Source: Cryptomeria japonica
Taxonomy: Eukaryota; Streptophyta; Pinopsida; Cupressales; Cupressaceae
Length of the DNA: 64,000 nt
NCBI RefSeq assembly: GCF_030272615.1
Contig: NC_081409.1
Coordinates: 202,536,449-202,600,448, forward strand
Direction of reading: 5' to 3'
Position 1 is the first letter of the stretch, and each line of letters opens with the position of its first letter. The notes beneath the pieces were generated by a model. That model searched no databases. It worked only from the letters and a program-made list of their open reading frames with translations, and was not told the origin of the DNA. This document shows, one piece after another, positions 1 to 10,764 of this stretch. Made by a program: the position numbers and the translations under genes.

Positions 1-86
1 CTTTGTAATAGGAATTGATCTAATAAGCATTTTAGAGCATTTCTATAATCATTAGCTTAAATCATATAACTAGTATATCATGTTAG
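1..86 (+). mobile_element. 5' LTR of element B, left fragment
   Basis: This stretch and 9812-10141 become one continuous LTR once element A and one copy of its GATAG target duplication are removed. The true LTR start is upstream of the window. It has no coding content. Confidence 0.6.
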
Positions 87-91
87 GATAG

Positions 92-1502
92 TGTAACGCA
101 TTGCTAGAATTCATCTTCAAATAAACAAAGCTATCAATTAGAAACACCAGGGAAATCATGAATCCCTGTCTAATTAACAAATCTAACAAACTAGACAATG
201 AAATAATGCAATCATCAAGCAAAACAGGAATTAAGAATGAAATCAATTCAAATAAAACTCCCTATTCCAAGATGTGCATATTGCTTTCATTGCTCTTCTT
301 CTCTTCATGGTATGATGGCTCTCAGATATTACGTTGGTAACCTGCAAGTGACACAAAGATTCAAAGTTCGTGATTCAAAGTAAAGATTGAGGAGGATTGG
401 ATGCTCAATTTATAGAAAATTGAAGAAGATTGATTGAAAGGTGGAACAGAATGATCAAGAGGTGTGAACTCAGGTGAGCTCAAATGCAAGTTGATAATTG
501 AACTGCTGATTGTAGGAGTGGAACTCAATAGATTGAATAGATTAAAGGAGTCAACTGATTGATGAAAGAGTTAACTGAAGGAAGAAAAAGAATGATTGGA
601 GGAAATAAAGAGGATGACACATAGAGCTAAATTTGGAAAAAGCTAACTGAAGGATGGAAATAGAAGTTGGATAGATAAATGATTTAATTAATTAATTCAG
701 CATGTGCTTGCATTTAGATTTAAATTATCAATTTAATCTTTGCATGAGATTTTAATTCAAATAATTGAATTTATTTAATTTAATTTAGCATTTGAATATA
801 TTTAGAACTTGACTTTGATTTTCAATTTGGTTTTTGAAATCATGCACATGTATTTAAATTTGGAAGAAGTTAGAAGAATATGAAATTAAATGAAATTAGA
901 ATTTGGGGATTTGGAATTGGAAGAATTAATTAGCTAATTAAATAATTTAAAGAAACTATTTAATTATTTAGAAATGGAATTTAATTAAATAATAAAGACA
1001 ATTTAATTTAAAGGATTAAATCACAATTAATTAAATAATAAATATTTAATTAATATTTAGAAGAGGGTTGAATGATTAGATGATTAGAGATAGAAATTGA
1101 GTAATTAGTTTATTTAAATAATAAAGATTACTTAAATTGGGAAATTAATCATAATTAATTAAATAATAAATATTTAATTAATATTTAGAAAATGATTAAA
1201 ATGATTAAATGATGATAGAATAGGAAATAGAAATTGAGAATTAATTTATTTAAATAATAAAGATTATTTAAATTAGGGAATTAACCATAATTAATTAAAT
1301 AATAAATATTTAATTAATATTAGAAAATGATTAAAATGATTAAATGATGATAGAAATAGAAATAGAATAACTAGAAAGATTATGAGGAAATATGAAATTA
1401 GAAGAAATAGATTAATTAACTCAATTAAATAATTAAAGAATTATTTAACTAATTAGATGAATAATTAGTACATGATCAATGAGACATTTTTAGGTGTCTA
1501 CA
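92..1502 (-). repeat. 3' LTR of element A
   Basis: This is a 1411-bp direct repeat of 8397-9806. It is very AT-rich and holds about three tandem copies of a roughly 130-bp unit at about 1020-1320, each built around an AATTAATTAAATAATAAAT core. TG/CA termini and the flanking GATAG define its edges. Scattered substitutions and small indels separate it from the other copy. Confidence 0.93.
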
Positions 1503-1515
1503 TTTGCCCCTCTTT
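1503..1515 (-). promoter_or_regulatory. Polypurine tract of element A
   Basis: Read on the - strand this is AAAGAGGGGCAAA, directly abutting the LTR start TGTAGACACC. A purine run at this position primes plus-strand DNA synthesis in LTR elements. Its location fixes the element's orientation as -. Confidence 0.85.
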
Positions 1516-3794
1516 GAGACAATGTCAAAATGACGTTGTTTCAAAGAAAACGAAAATTTTTGCCCCAGTATGCCCCGGTGATACTTAGGGTGTAATGCCC
1601 CCTCGAGAGATCGTTTATGCATTAAAGATATGAATGATCTCTCGAAAAAAGAAGAATGTGAGATGAAAGATAGAAGAATGGTTAGTTGATTAGAGATAGA
1701 GATAGGTGATGTGAAGATGATATTAAGATAGAATATGAGAAAATAGATTGATGAAATAGAATAATGTTAGGTGATATAAAACGATTAGAAAGAGATGATG
1801 AGAAAAGAATGTTTAGAAAGAATACAATTTAGAGAGAAGATGGGAAATTAACAAATTATCAATAAGCAAATGAGATGAGAATGAGAATGAAATTGAATGA
1901 ATCAAGAATCTGTGTCACATATTTTATTGTGTCAATATATATTCATCACTGAGCCTTATTATTGAACAATGGAGCTTAGCACATCAGGATATAAGGAACC
2001 AAGATGTAAAGATATCTCATTGAAGAAACAAACACGTAGCAGACAAGCAACAAACAAAGAAAAAGATAATGCCCATCATGGCTCCTCTAGTCACTTGTGG
2101 ACATCCTTGAGTAGCATAGGAACATAATCTATCGCCAAATGATAAAAAGATAAAGACTGACTCGGACAAAATTCAGCAGTTATACTGACCTTGTGCCTTC
2201 GTTCTCAGTTGTTTGATGTGATGGTTGATAATGTTTGATCTCATAAAGTTGCGGACCTCGTTTAAGACTGACCTGTCTGATTTCGAGTGTATCCTCTTCT
2301 GTTTAAGACAAGATAATGATCACTTTGATATGGATATGATACGATTGATAAGATAGTTTGATCAGTTGATTGCAGATGTTTGACTGGATAGTCGTATCCT
2401 TTGTTAACTTTGTGCGAAGTGTTTGTTGGATATCTGCTAGGGTATTTGTTTCTTACAAGACATGTTATTGCAAGTTTTTTGATTGATTGATTTTCGATTT
2501 TTAGTTCTTTTCCAAGAGCTTTTTCGATGTTTTTGGATTATGTAGGTAGATTTTTGAATGTTTTTGTTTGATTTTTTTTTTCAGGATCGTATATGGATGT
2601 TTTTGGTTGATCTTTTCATAATTGTATTTGAATGTTTTTGGTATTTTAATTTTTTTTCATTGTTTTTGGTATATTTTTTCAGGACATTATACGGATGTTT
2701 TTGGTTGATTTTGAGGTTTTCAATGTTTTGTTTTTTTTGGACTTTTTCAGGACTTTATCTGATTTTTTGGATTTTTTCAGGACTTTATTTGATTTTTTTG
2801 GATTTTTTCAAGACTTTATCTGATTTTTTGGATTTTTTCAAGACTTTATCTGATTTTTTGGATTTTTTTAGGACTGTATCTGATTTTTTGGATTTTTTCA
2901 GTTATGCCCCCAGTGTGCAGACCCGTATGACATGATGATCTGTAGAATGCATGTGGAGACAAAGAAATTTATGACATGACCTATTGGAATGCAATATGCA
3001 GGATGAAGATGCACTTCCTATTCGAACAAGTTTGACTATCTTTGTTTTTTAGCATTTGTAATACACTGATTGAAAATGAAGGTGCAAAACATTTCATAGA
3101 TAAGCGGTCAATTGATCTCTAAGACCCTTCGGAACATTCATCTCAACACACTTAGTGACTAGGATTTACAAATGGAGACGTGGAAAACTTCCCCATTGGT
3201 TCTTGAAACTTTGATCTTCTTTTGCCCATGTGTGTGCAGATGAGTTAATTCTTGCTCTTGTGTTCACTAAAGATCCTTAGCATCCTATATGACTAGCTAC
3301 ATGGATTATTCTAACTTCAAAAGCATCCCGAATACAGCCTCGTTGCCAACAAGCCTTGAGAGCTCCGACGAGGTTATAGACTGTAATTTCTCAAATATTG
3401 CTCCATTGCCGGTAGGCGTTCATAGCCCTAATGGAGTTACTTGCATGTTCCCATAGTCAAGCTTTTTATCGCATTTGTATGCGTGATGTTTCAGTTATTT
3501 ATCATTGCTCTTTCTGCCTTTAGATGGATATTTGGCATTTTATTTTTATTTTCTTGCCTTGACTTGTAAGTAATTAAACCTACTTGGGTGTGACAATTAC
3601 AGCGGCGTTGAAGTAGAATTTCAGATTTTTCACTAGTCATATGATCAACTAGGTGTCTAGAATGAATTAGAGATCTCATTAAGGTGTAAGATATAGCAAT
3701 TGATAGATTGTGGGTTACCAAGTCTCAAATAGTGAAGCCACTACCCAACCATAAGTAAAGCGTCATCACAGGGTAATGTTGAAAATGAATTATT
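1516..3794 (-). other. Element A 3' untranslated region
   Basis: This is about 2.3 kb between the gag-like ORF and the polypurine tract, with no convincing ORF in the element's sense. It includes the T-rich tandem repeat at 2740-2905. The + strand ORF over that repeat is low-complexity F/L/D sequence and is not a gene. Confidence 0.6.
2740..2905. repeat. About 30-bp T-rich tandem repeat in element A
   Basis: Five to six imperfect copies of a unit like GGATTTTTTCAGGACTTTAT plus about ten T-rich bases run head to tail. Looser versions appear upstream from about 2560. In the element's sense it is A-rich. Confidence 0.85.
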
Positions 3795-5678
3795 TTAGGA
3801 CCCCAAAGACTTCATGTCTGAATATCTAAGAAAGGAGATGACCCTTGCTTCTCTTGAATGTAAACGAATGATAAACTTGAACAATTGCCTTGTTTTATTG
3901 ATGCTACTATATGAAAATTTGGAATTTTTGAGAATGCAATGCATTTGAAAAGAAACTATTTGTAATGCAATGTTTTGAATGATATGATATGCAATGCGGA
4001 AAGTAAAACCTAAACTACACAACCCTTTAGGTACAATATATTTTTGTAGGTAGTTCATTGGTCTTTGTTTGAAGAGTCGGATAAAGATGTCTTTTCCAAT
4101 AGGATATAAGGACTCAGATGGGTGTACACGTTTAGCATCTCCAATGTTGATTTTCTTATTTTTTGGATTTTGTGGATCATCGTAAGGAAATCTAGCTCTA
4201 GAACCCATGAATTCAGCTATAGCCTTATGCTTTTCAATGAAATCCAATCATGGTAGGTTCTCTTGCCCCCGGTCTTTCAAGTGTGAGTGTATGAGACAAA
4301 TTGTTTTTGGTTTCAAAATTGTGACATGAGCGAGTGTTATGTCTATTTTTATTGATGCACTTGAATAGGATGATGAAACAATTGTTGACAAGTTGTTCTG
4401 TGTAGTATGATCTGGATTGGTGATTTCATTAATAAGGGGTTCATGAACAACTTTTGTAGAGGGATTGGGATCATGAGGAGAAATGGTAAGTTCGTTTGAG
4501 AGAGAATCTTGTGAGGAACATGGAGGATTATGACATGGAGATGAAGGGATGGAGGGACCTTGATCAGGATTTGGAGAAATAATAGGATTGTGTTTAGGAC
4601 ATGAAGGCAAAGGTATGCTTTGATCTTGTTTTGTAAAGGGATTATTAGGGAGGATGGAAGAGATGTCTTGATCTTGTTTAGGAGGTGGATGTTGGATGGG
4701 ACTTGAAAGGACACTTTGTTCTTGAGATGGAAGGGTGTCATTATGAATGGAATAGAAAAGAGCAAGGGAATCATCATAAGATTCTTGGTCAGTGGGATCT
4801 TGATCAAAAATTGGGTTAGATGGAAGTGGTTGTTCTTGATCTTGATTTGTTTCAGGGTCCATTTCTTCTGATTTTGGATCATCATCTTGACACGGGGAAG
4901 GAGTTTGGATTTTCATGGGAGATTCTTGGAATGTTTCAACCTTTTGATTTGATGAGAAAGGATTTTGAATGAGACTTTCTAAATCATGACTTGGATTGGA
5001 TTGGTTTTGTACGATGGATAGCCCTTGGGAGGTTGTGTTATTAGATAGAGATGGCATGGATTGGTTTTGTGTGACTTCAGGGGATAATGAAATGATGGAT
5101 AGATATGGTTGATTTGGGCTTTGGTTGAAAGGGATTTGATTTTGGGTGAAAGATGTTTGATTTTGGGTGAAAGTTGTTTGATTTTGGTTAAATGAATTTT
5201 GATTTGGACTTTGGTTGAAAAGGGTTTGATTTTGGTTGAACGAGGTTTGATTTTGGTTGAATGAATTTTGATTTGAACATTGGTTGAAAAGGGTGTGATT
5301 TTGGTTGAATGAGGTTTGAATGTTGGGTTGATGTGATTGGTATGATTGATGTAGTGGGTTGAAAGAGAAAGAAGGTTTACATGACTCTAATGTTGGTTGA
5401 ACTGAGGTAGGAATGCTTTTGTTGAAGAACGAAGGTTGGCATGTTTGAATGGTCTCACAAGAACTAGAAGGTTGGTCTGATACTGATCCCCTCGTGGCTA
5501 TCACTTCTCTCATCATGTTTTCTAACCAGCCCCTATGGTTGTCAGGACTAGCCATGTCTGTCACTTGTTGTTGCAAAGTTTTGATTTGCTGAGCTAATAT
5601 TTCTATGGATGGTGATGGAATAGGAATGGAAGGGATGAATCCTCCACCTTCCCTATGAAATGTATAATTCCAATCCAT
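3795..5678 (-). pseudogene. gag-like ORF of element A, interrupted by one in-frame TGA
   Basis: A 476-codon frame runs from the ATG at 5678 to a TGA at 4250-4248. The same frame stays open for another 150 codons to 3795, so one stop divides a reading frame of about 626 codons. Residues 25-45 form a glutamine-rich heptad stretch (LAQQIKTLQQQVTDM). It resembles the stretch just before the gag core of element B (LTQQMQMLQRQMQDM), which is why I call it gag-like. Residues about 105-195 are N/Q/F-rich repeats built on FNQNQT, and 230-420 are P/S/Q/D-rich. The part after the stop is conserved-looking and basic but unrecognised. There is no zinc knuckle, protease or RT. The TGA could be a mutation or a readthrough site; I cannot tell. 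Confidence 0.6.
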
Positions 5679-5914
5679 GATGTTTGCTTGTTTGGTTTGG
5701 ACCTAGGATCACAACATGTAAGATATTTTCTCCATTTCTCTGGATGCGATAATGTTTGATTTAACTTGACCAACTTGTTTGAGTTGAGGTTGAGTTTGAT
5801 TGATCCTCTGATTGTGTTTTGGACATTTGGGGTATGATTTTATAGGATGATTGTGCAAATGATGATGAACTAAGATAGACGTATATGAGGTCTAGATGAA
5901 GACGTAGATGATAA

Positions 5915-6215
5915 TGTAGGACTATGTAACTAATATGGATGATAATGCAAAAGACTTAGGACGATAATGAGGATGTAAGTGGTACTTATGCAAAAGACGT
6001 AGGACGATAATGAGGACGTAAGTGGGACTATGCAAAAGACGTAGGATGATAATAAGGACGTAAGTGGGACTATGCAACGACTATGGATGATAATGAAGAC
6101 GTGAATGACAACTATGCAAGGACTTTAAGATGATAATGAGGACGTAAATGAGGACTCTGCAAGGACTTAGGATGATAATGAGGACATAAGTGGGGACTAT
6201 GCAAAAGATGATGTA
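5915..6215. repeat. About 42-bp tandem array in element A leader
   Basis: About seven imperfect copies of a unit containing GATAATGAGGACGTAAGTGG, then ACTATGCAAAAGACGTAGGA. Spacing is roughly 40-45 bp. It is non-coding in the element's sense. Confidence 0.85.
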
Positions 6216-7164
6216 AGGGACTGCCTGTGGTCACAAGTATGTAAGGACTTTTGAGAATCGGTTTCAAAATGGACTTTGTTTTTGGTAACCTCGTGTGTAG
6301 GACAATGTTTTGCAGTTTTCCATATCTGAGAGCAATGGTAGGTATGTATAGCTGACTGACTCAAATTTCATACAATCTCAAAAAAATTAGAGATACGTGG
6401 GATAGGGACTGACTCAATACTGGTCTAGTATAAAAAAGCACGAAATACAATCTTAGGCTGGATAGTGGACACCATTCAGTGAGGCCCTTACAATAAAATA
6501 CCGAAACAAAATGAACAGATAGAGAGTTTGGCAACACTGGCTCTACTCCACGACACACACTTCTCGGGCATGCCAGTCTCTCTTACCCTGAAGATCCGAA
6601 GATCTTTTAGCTGAGGGATTCCTGTATCATAGTGTAAGGTACATGAAGGGTATCTATGGGGTACGATCCGCACTCCCGGATCCACTGAATGTAGGATTTT
6701 TGGCAGCTAATTTGGTTCTTAGTATTAGGTTTCGAGGGATCCTGATCTAATGACGGATTCTCAGAGCAAGCCACTTAAGGCTTTAGTTGAGCTTATCAAT
6801 GCAGGGAAGGCCCCCACATACATCAAATTCACTCAACACTCTAGCCGCTTGACCAGTATATTTATATAGCAGCTCGAAAAACCCGCTCAAGAGTACGCTG
6901 GGAGAGATGATATCCCCAATGTATCCCAATTCGAAGTACCTCTGTGGGGTGATGAAATCCCCAGTCAAAGATACCCCTCACTATGTAGAATAAAAAGAAA
7001 ATTTGGATGTCATTGTCACCTCCCTTCTTTCTCCCTTAGGCCCGATGGCGGGTAGAAAGTCAGTTAGTGCAACAGTAGGTCTACCCCAGACACAATGAAA
7101 AGTTATTTTCCCTTAAGAAAATGAAAAATGACTTAATCTAATGCAACCTGATTCACGTTCTTTT
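6216..7164 (-). other. Element A leader, unassigned
   Basis: I see no convincing ORF here; the short open frames are unrelated to known families. This and the flanking arrays form an unusually long 5' leader of about 2.7 kb between the primer-binding site and the ORF. Confidence 0.5.
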
Positions 7165-7450
7165 TATAGCCCAAATTTAGGTGTTAGATCCGCATGTGCA
7201 TGTCAATTTTAAACACCAAATCCAATAATGAAGGCATACATGTCAATTTTAACCATTTGTTTGATTTTTAAGCACCAAAAACCAAGTGTGAGATACACGC
7301 ATGTCAATTTCAGCCCATGTTCATTTTAAGCACCAACAACAAAGTGTGAGATTATCCATGCATGTCAATTTTAACTGTTGTTGATTTTAAGCACTAAAAA
7401 TTGAAGTGTGAGATTTATCCATGCATGTCAATTTTAACTGTTGTGAGATG
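7165..7450. repeat. About 60-bp tandem repeat in element A leader
   Basis: Five copies of a unit holding GCATGTCAATTTTAA, TTTTAAGCACCAA and GTGTGAGAT. The last three copies are the best preserved. Confidence 0.85.
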
Positions 7451-7566
7451 TGCATGCAAAATTACTAATCTAATCCTCTCTGCGAATCCGCCACAGGCTG
7501 TAAACAGAAGATTAGTAGCAAAATAAACCAACAGAAAACAAAAACCCAAAACTTGACAGAGGCGAT

Positions 7567-7707
7567 TGCGTGATAATACCTGAGCGGATGCGTAATACTT
7601 ACTGATCGAATGCGTAACCCTGACAGACCGAATGCGTAAACATGACACCAAATGCGTGACGATATCTGTGCGATTGCGTAGCAATGACAACTCGATTGCG
7701 TGACAGA
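7567..7707. repeat. 22-bp phased array, block 1 (element A leader)
   Basis: Seven copies of CGA(A/T)TGCGTRA. The T before GCG falls at 7567, 7589, 7611, 7633, 7653, 7675 and 7697, so the step is 22 bp with one 20-bp step. The bases between cores are poorly conserved. In the element's sense the core reads TYACGCATTCG. Confidence 0.9.
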
Positions 7708-8131
7708 ATGCATACAACAAAAAAAATAAAAAAAATAAACCACTAAAGAAAAATAAACTCTATCAGGAATCTGCACAACCAATTGCGAAGCCCTAACCAA
7801 ATCTTGCATCATCCACTCAATATTGATTAGATCATATTTAACTGTATAGGAAAGAACTAGGCTATTATATATGTCTAAGGCTAGTTCTTCTGAATCTTGT
7901 ATCAATTTTTCTGCTTGGAGAAATTTTTGATATCATTTAGCTTCCTTCCTTTGTTGTTTCGTCCTTCTAGCACCTGAAATTTTGAATTGAACTTTTCTTG
8001 CCACAAACTTTGTTAATCAAATCCTGAAATAAAAAGAAATTTTGATTCTGGATTACCCAAATTTAAGACAGAATTATACAGAAGCACTAACAGATAGAAA
8101 AAATAAATAAAACAACAATTAACCCGACGAA

Positions 8132-8274
8132 TGCATAACGCTGAAAGGTCGATTGCGTGATCTAGACAGGTCAATTACGTGACCCTGTCTGAGCGAATGC
8201 GTGAACCCGAAGGGTCGAATGTGTAATTCTGTCTATGCAATTGCATGACGATGTAAGTTTGATTGCGTGATGGA
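8132..8274. repeat. 22-bp phased array, block 2 (element A leader)
   Basis: Seven copies of the same core as 7567-7707, with the T at 8132, 8154, 8176, 8198, 8220, 8242 and 8264, an exact 22-bp period. It lies about 100 bp from the primer-binding site. About 425 bp without the core separate the two blocks. Confidence 0.9.
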
Positions 8275-8374
8275 AAATCTTTTCTTGAAATTCGTGCAAC
8301 CTGCAAAAAAAAAATAATTCCACACAATCTGCAAAAATCACACATAACACAGAAAAAAGGTTAAATTGTTGTTA

Positions 8375-8393
8375 GTTCACATCGGGTTCACCA
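8375..8393 (-). promoter_or_regulatory. Primer-binding site of element A
   Basis: On the - strand, TGGTGAACCCGATGTGAAC begins three bases after the LTR end. TGG pairs with the CCA end of a tRNA. I do not name the tRNA. Confidence 0.8.
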
Positions 8394-8396
8394 AAA

Positions 8397-9806
8397 TGTA
8401 ACGCATTGCTAGAATTCATCTTCAAATAAACAAAGCTATCAATTAGAAACACCAGGGAAATCACGAATCCCTGTCTAATTAACAAATCTAACAAACTAGA
8501 CAATGAAATAATGCAATCATCAAGAAAAACAGGAATTAAGAATGAAATCAATTCAAATAAAACTCCCTATTCCAAGATGTGCATATTGCTTCCATTGCTC
8601 TTCTTCTCTTCGTGGTATGATGGCTCTCAGATATTGCGCTGGTAACCTGCAAGTGACACAAAGATTCGAAGTTCGTGATTCAATGTAAAGATCGAGGAGG
8701 ATTGGATGCTCAATTTATAGAAAATTGAAGAAGATTGATTGAAAGGTGGAACAAAATGATCAAGAGGTGTGAACTCAGGTGAGCTCAAATGCAAGTTGAT
8801 AGTTGAACTGCTGATTGTAGGAGTGGAACTCAATAGATTGAATAGATTAAAGGACTCAACTGATTGATGAAAGAGTTAACTGAAGGAAGAAAAAGAATGA
8901 TTGGAGGAAATAAAGAGGATGACATAGAGAGCTAAATTTAGAAAAAGCTAACTGAAGGATGGAAATAGAAGTTGGAGAGATAAATGATTTAATTAATTAA
9001 TTTAGCATGTGCTTGCATTTAGATTTAAATTATCAATTTAATCTTTGCATGAGATTTTAATTCAAATAATTGAATTTATTTAATTCAATTTAGCTTTTGA
9101 ATATATTTAGAACTTGACTTTGATTTTCAATTTGGTTTTTGAAATCATGCACATGTATTTAAATTTGGAAGAAATTAGAAGAATATGAAATTAAATGAAA
9201 TTAGAATTTGGGGATTTGGAATTGGAAGAATTAATTAGCTAATTAAATAATTTAAAGAAACTATTTAATTATTTAGAAATGGAATTTAATTAAATAATAA
9301 AGACAATTTAATTTAAAGGATTAAATCACAATTAATTAAATAATAAATATTTAATTAATATTTAGAAGAGGGTTGAATAATTAGATGATTAGAGATAGAA
9401 ATTGAGTAATTAGTTTATTTAAATAATAAAGATTATTTAAATTGGGAAATTAATCATAATTAATTAAATAATAAATATTTAATTAATATTTAGAAAATGA
9501 TTAAAATGATTAAATGATGATAGAATAGGAAATAGAAATTGAGAATTAATTTATTTAAATAATAAAGATTATTTAAATTAGGGAATTAACCATAATTAAT
9601 TAAATAATAAATATTTAATTAATATTAGAAAATGATTAAAATGATTAAATGATGATAGAAATAGAAATAGAATAATTAGAAAGATTATGAGGAAATATGA
9701 AATTAGAAGAAATAGATTAATTAACTTAATTAAATAATTAAAGAATTTTTTAACTAATTAGACGAATAATTAGTACATGATCAATGAGACATTTTAGGTG
9801 TCTACA
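8397..9806 (-). repeat. 5' LTR of element A (with promoter)
   Basis: This 1410-bp partner of 92-1502 is transcribed right to left. A TATA-like CTATAAATT on the - strand lies at about 8711-8719, leaving roughly 310 bp of transcribed LTR before the primer-binding site. The proximal part carries the same three tandem units of about 130 bp as the other LTR. Confidence 0.92.
8711..8719 (-). promoter_or_regulatory. TATA-like box in element A LTR
   Basis: CTATAAATT on the - strand, followed by GAGCATCC. It is the only well-placed TATA motif before the GC-richer end of an otherwise AT-rich LTR. The matching site in the other LTR is near 406-414. Confidence 0.5.
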
Positions 9807-9811
9807 GATAG

Positions 9812-10141
9812 TATTTTTACTAATCTTGTCATCTTATAATCTAGTTTAACTCATTTGTAGAATCATGCATAAATAGGATTCATTCATGTTAAAATCAATC
9901 AAAAGCATCCCTCGTTCTTGCATTCGTCATCCCTAAGTCACTTTGCTCAGTGATCTGAGAGCAAAGACATTGGCTTGAGGGACCTTGTGAGATAGAGAAC
10001 CATGGAACCTACCTTGGGAACTTGATTCATTCTTCATGACTCCATAACTTGCACCAAGAAGTCCCATGGGTGTGTGTGGACAAGCCCTTTGAACAATATT
10101 TTCACATTTTGAGTTTCATCGACCCGCTTTTCTCGCATACA
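9812..10141 (+). mobile_element. 5' LTR of element B, right fragment
   Basis: This continues 1-86 after element A and ends in ...GCATACA. The primer-binding site starts five bases later. The end is placed from the CA and the adjacent PBS; no second LTR copy is in the window to confirm it. Confidence 0.65.
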
Positions 10142-10145
10142 TTTT

Positions 10146-10163
10146 TGGCGCCCACCGTGGGGC
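10146..10163 (+). promoter_or_regulatory. Primer-binding site of element B
   Basis: TGGCGCCCACCGTGGGGC follows the LTR end. A TGGCGCC start is common in plant Ty3/gypsy primer-binding sites. It fixes the + orientation, in agreement with gag, protease and RT downstream. Confidence 0.85.
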
Positions 10164-10230
10164 TTAATCCCATAAAACAAATCGGTTTTTGAATCTAAGC
10201 ACTTTTGCAGGTACGCGGGAAACAGGAATC

Positions 10231-10490
10231 AGCATGTGGGGAACATCCCTTAGCGCATCTGGCTAACATTCCAGCGCATCCGGCTTACTGTTTGGCGCGT
10301 AGGACTCATTTCCTAGCGCGTAACAACCATCCCTCAGCGCATATAATTTTTAACATTTTTCCTATAGGTCTCGACGTGGAAACTTAACAGAGCAGTGCAT
10401 TCGGAAAACATCTCAGCGCATCGGGTATGTCCAATAGCACATCTCGATTATCCTGTAGCACATACAGTCTTTTCTGTAGCGCATCACAAA
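10231..10490 (+). repeat. 21-bp phased AGCGCAT array, block 1 (element B leader)
   Basis: AGCGCAT-like cores start at 10231, 10252, 10273, 10294, 10315 and 10336. After one phase break they resume at 10394, 10415, 10436, 10457 and 10478. Each step within a run is exactly 21 bp. Cores vary as AGCGCGT, AGCACAT and AGTGCAT. A short open frame over it is a by-product of the period being a multiple of three. Confidence 0.92.
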
Positions 10491-10764
10491 CAGAAGGCAA
10501 AAACTAAATTGTAACCGAGATTAAATTTAGACTTGTAGAAGTCCTCAAAAGCCAAGGTTTCTCTAACTGTTTTGATTGATATTTTGCAAGATTTATGACA
10601 TTTTCTTGCAGGTGGAGCTCAATTTTATTTTAAGAGTTACAATAGTTTGAATTTTTTTTTACTAACTTAACTAAGTTAGTTAAAAAATTTAAAGTCTTTT
10701 AATTCTTGTTTGGATAAATTTGAACTCATCTTTATTTTGGGCAAATAAAAAGAGCAACAAAAAC

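Larger units (their letters stand above)
92..9806 (-). mobile_element. Element A: complete LTR retrotransposon, probably non-autonomous
   Basis: The element is 9715 bp, with near-identical direct LTRs at 92-1502 and 8397-9806. A perfect 5-bp target duplication, GATAG, lies at 87-91 and 9807-9811. On the - strand the LTR starts TGTAGACACC and ends GCGTTACA. A primer-binding site follows the 8397-9806 copy and a polypurine tract precedes the 92-1502 copy, so transcription runs right to left. The only substantial sense ORF is a gag-like one at 3795-5678. I see no protease, RT or integrase, so it would need enzymes supplied by another element. By eye the LTRs differ at a few percent of positions, so it is much younger than element B. 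Confidence 0.93.

Noticed and set aside
2558-2935. 125-codon + strand ORF
   Set aside because: It is a read-through of a T-rich tandem repeat, antisense to element A, composed almost only of F, L, D and S.
4349-4885. 178-codon - strand ORF
   Set aside because: Shadow frame of the gag-like ORF of element A; its composition follows the repeats in the true frame.
7567-8274. Phased repeats as a CRISPR array
   Set aside because: Cores are about 10 bp with 11-12 bp between them, inside a plant retrotransposon leader; no cas genes and wrong dimensions.
10205-10387. 60-codon + ORF with heptad-like PAHPA/LAR repeats
   Set aside because: The 7-residue periodicity comes from the 21-bp DNA array; the second array block is not open, so coding is unlikely.
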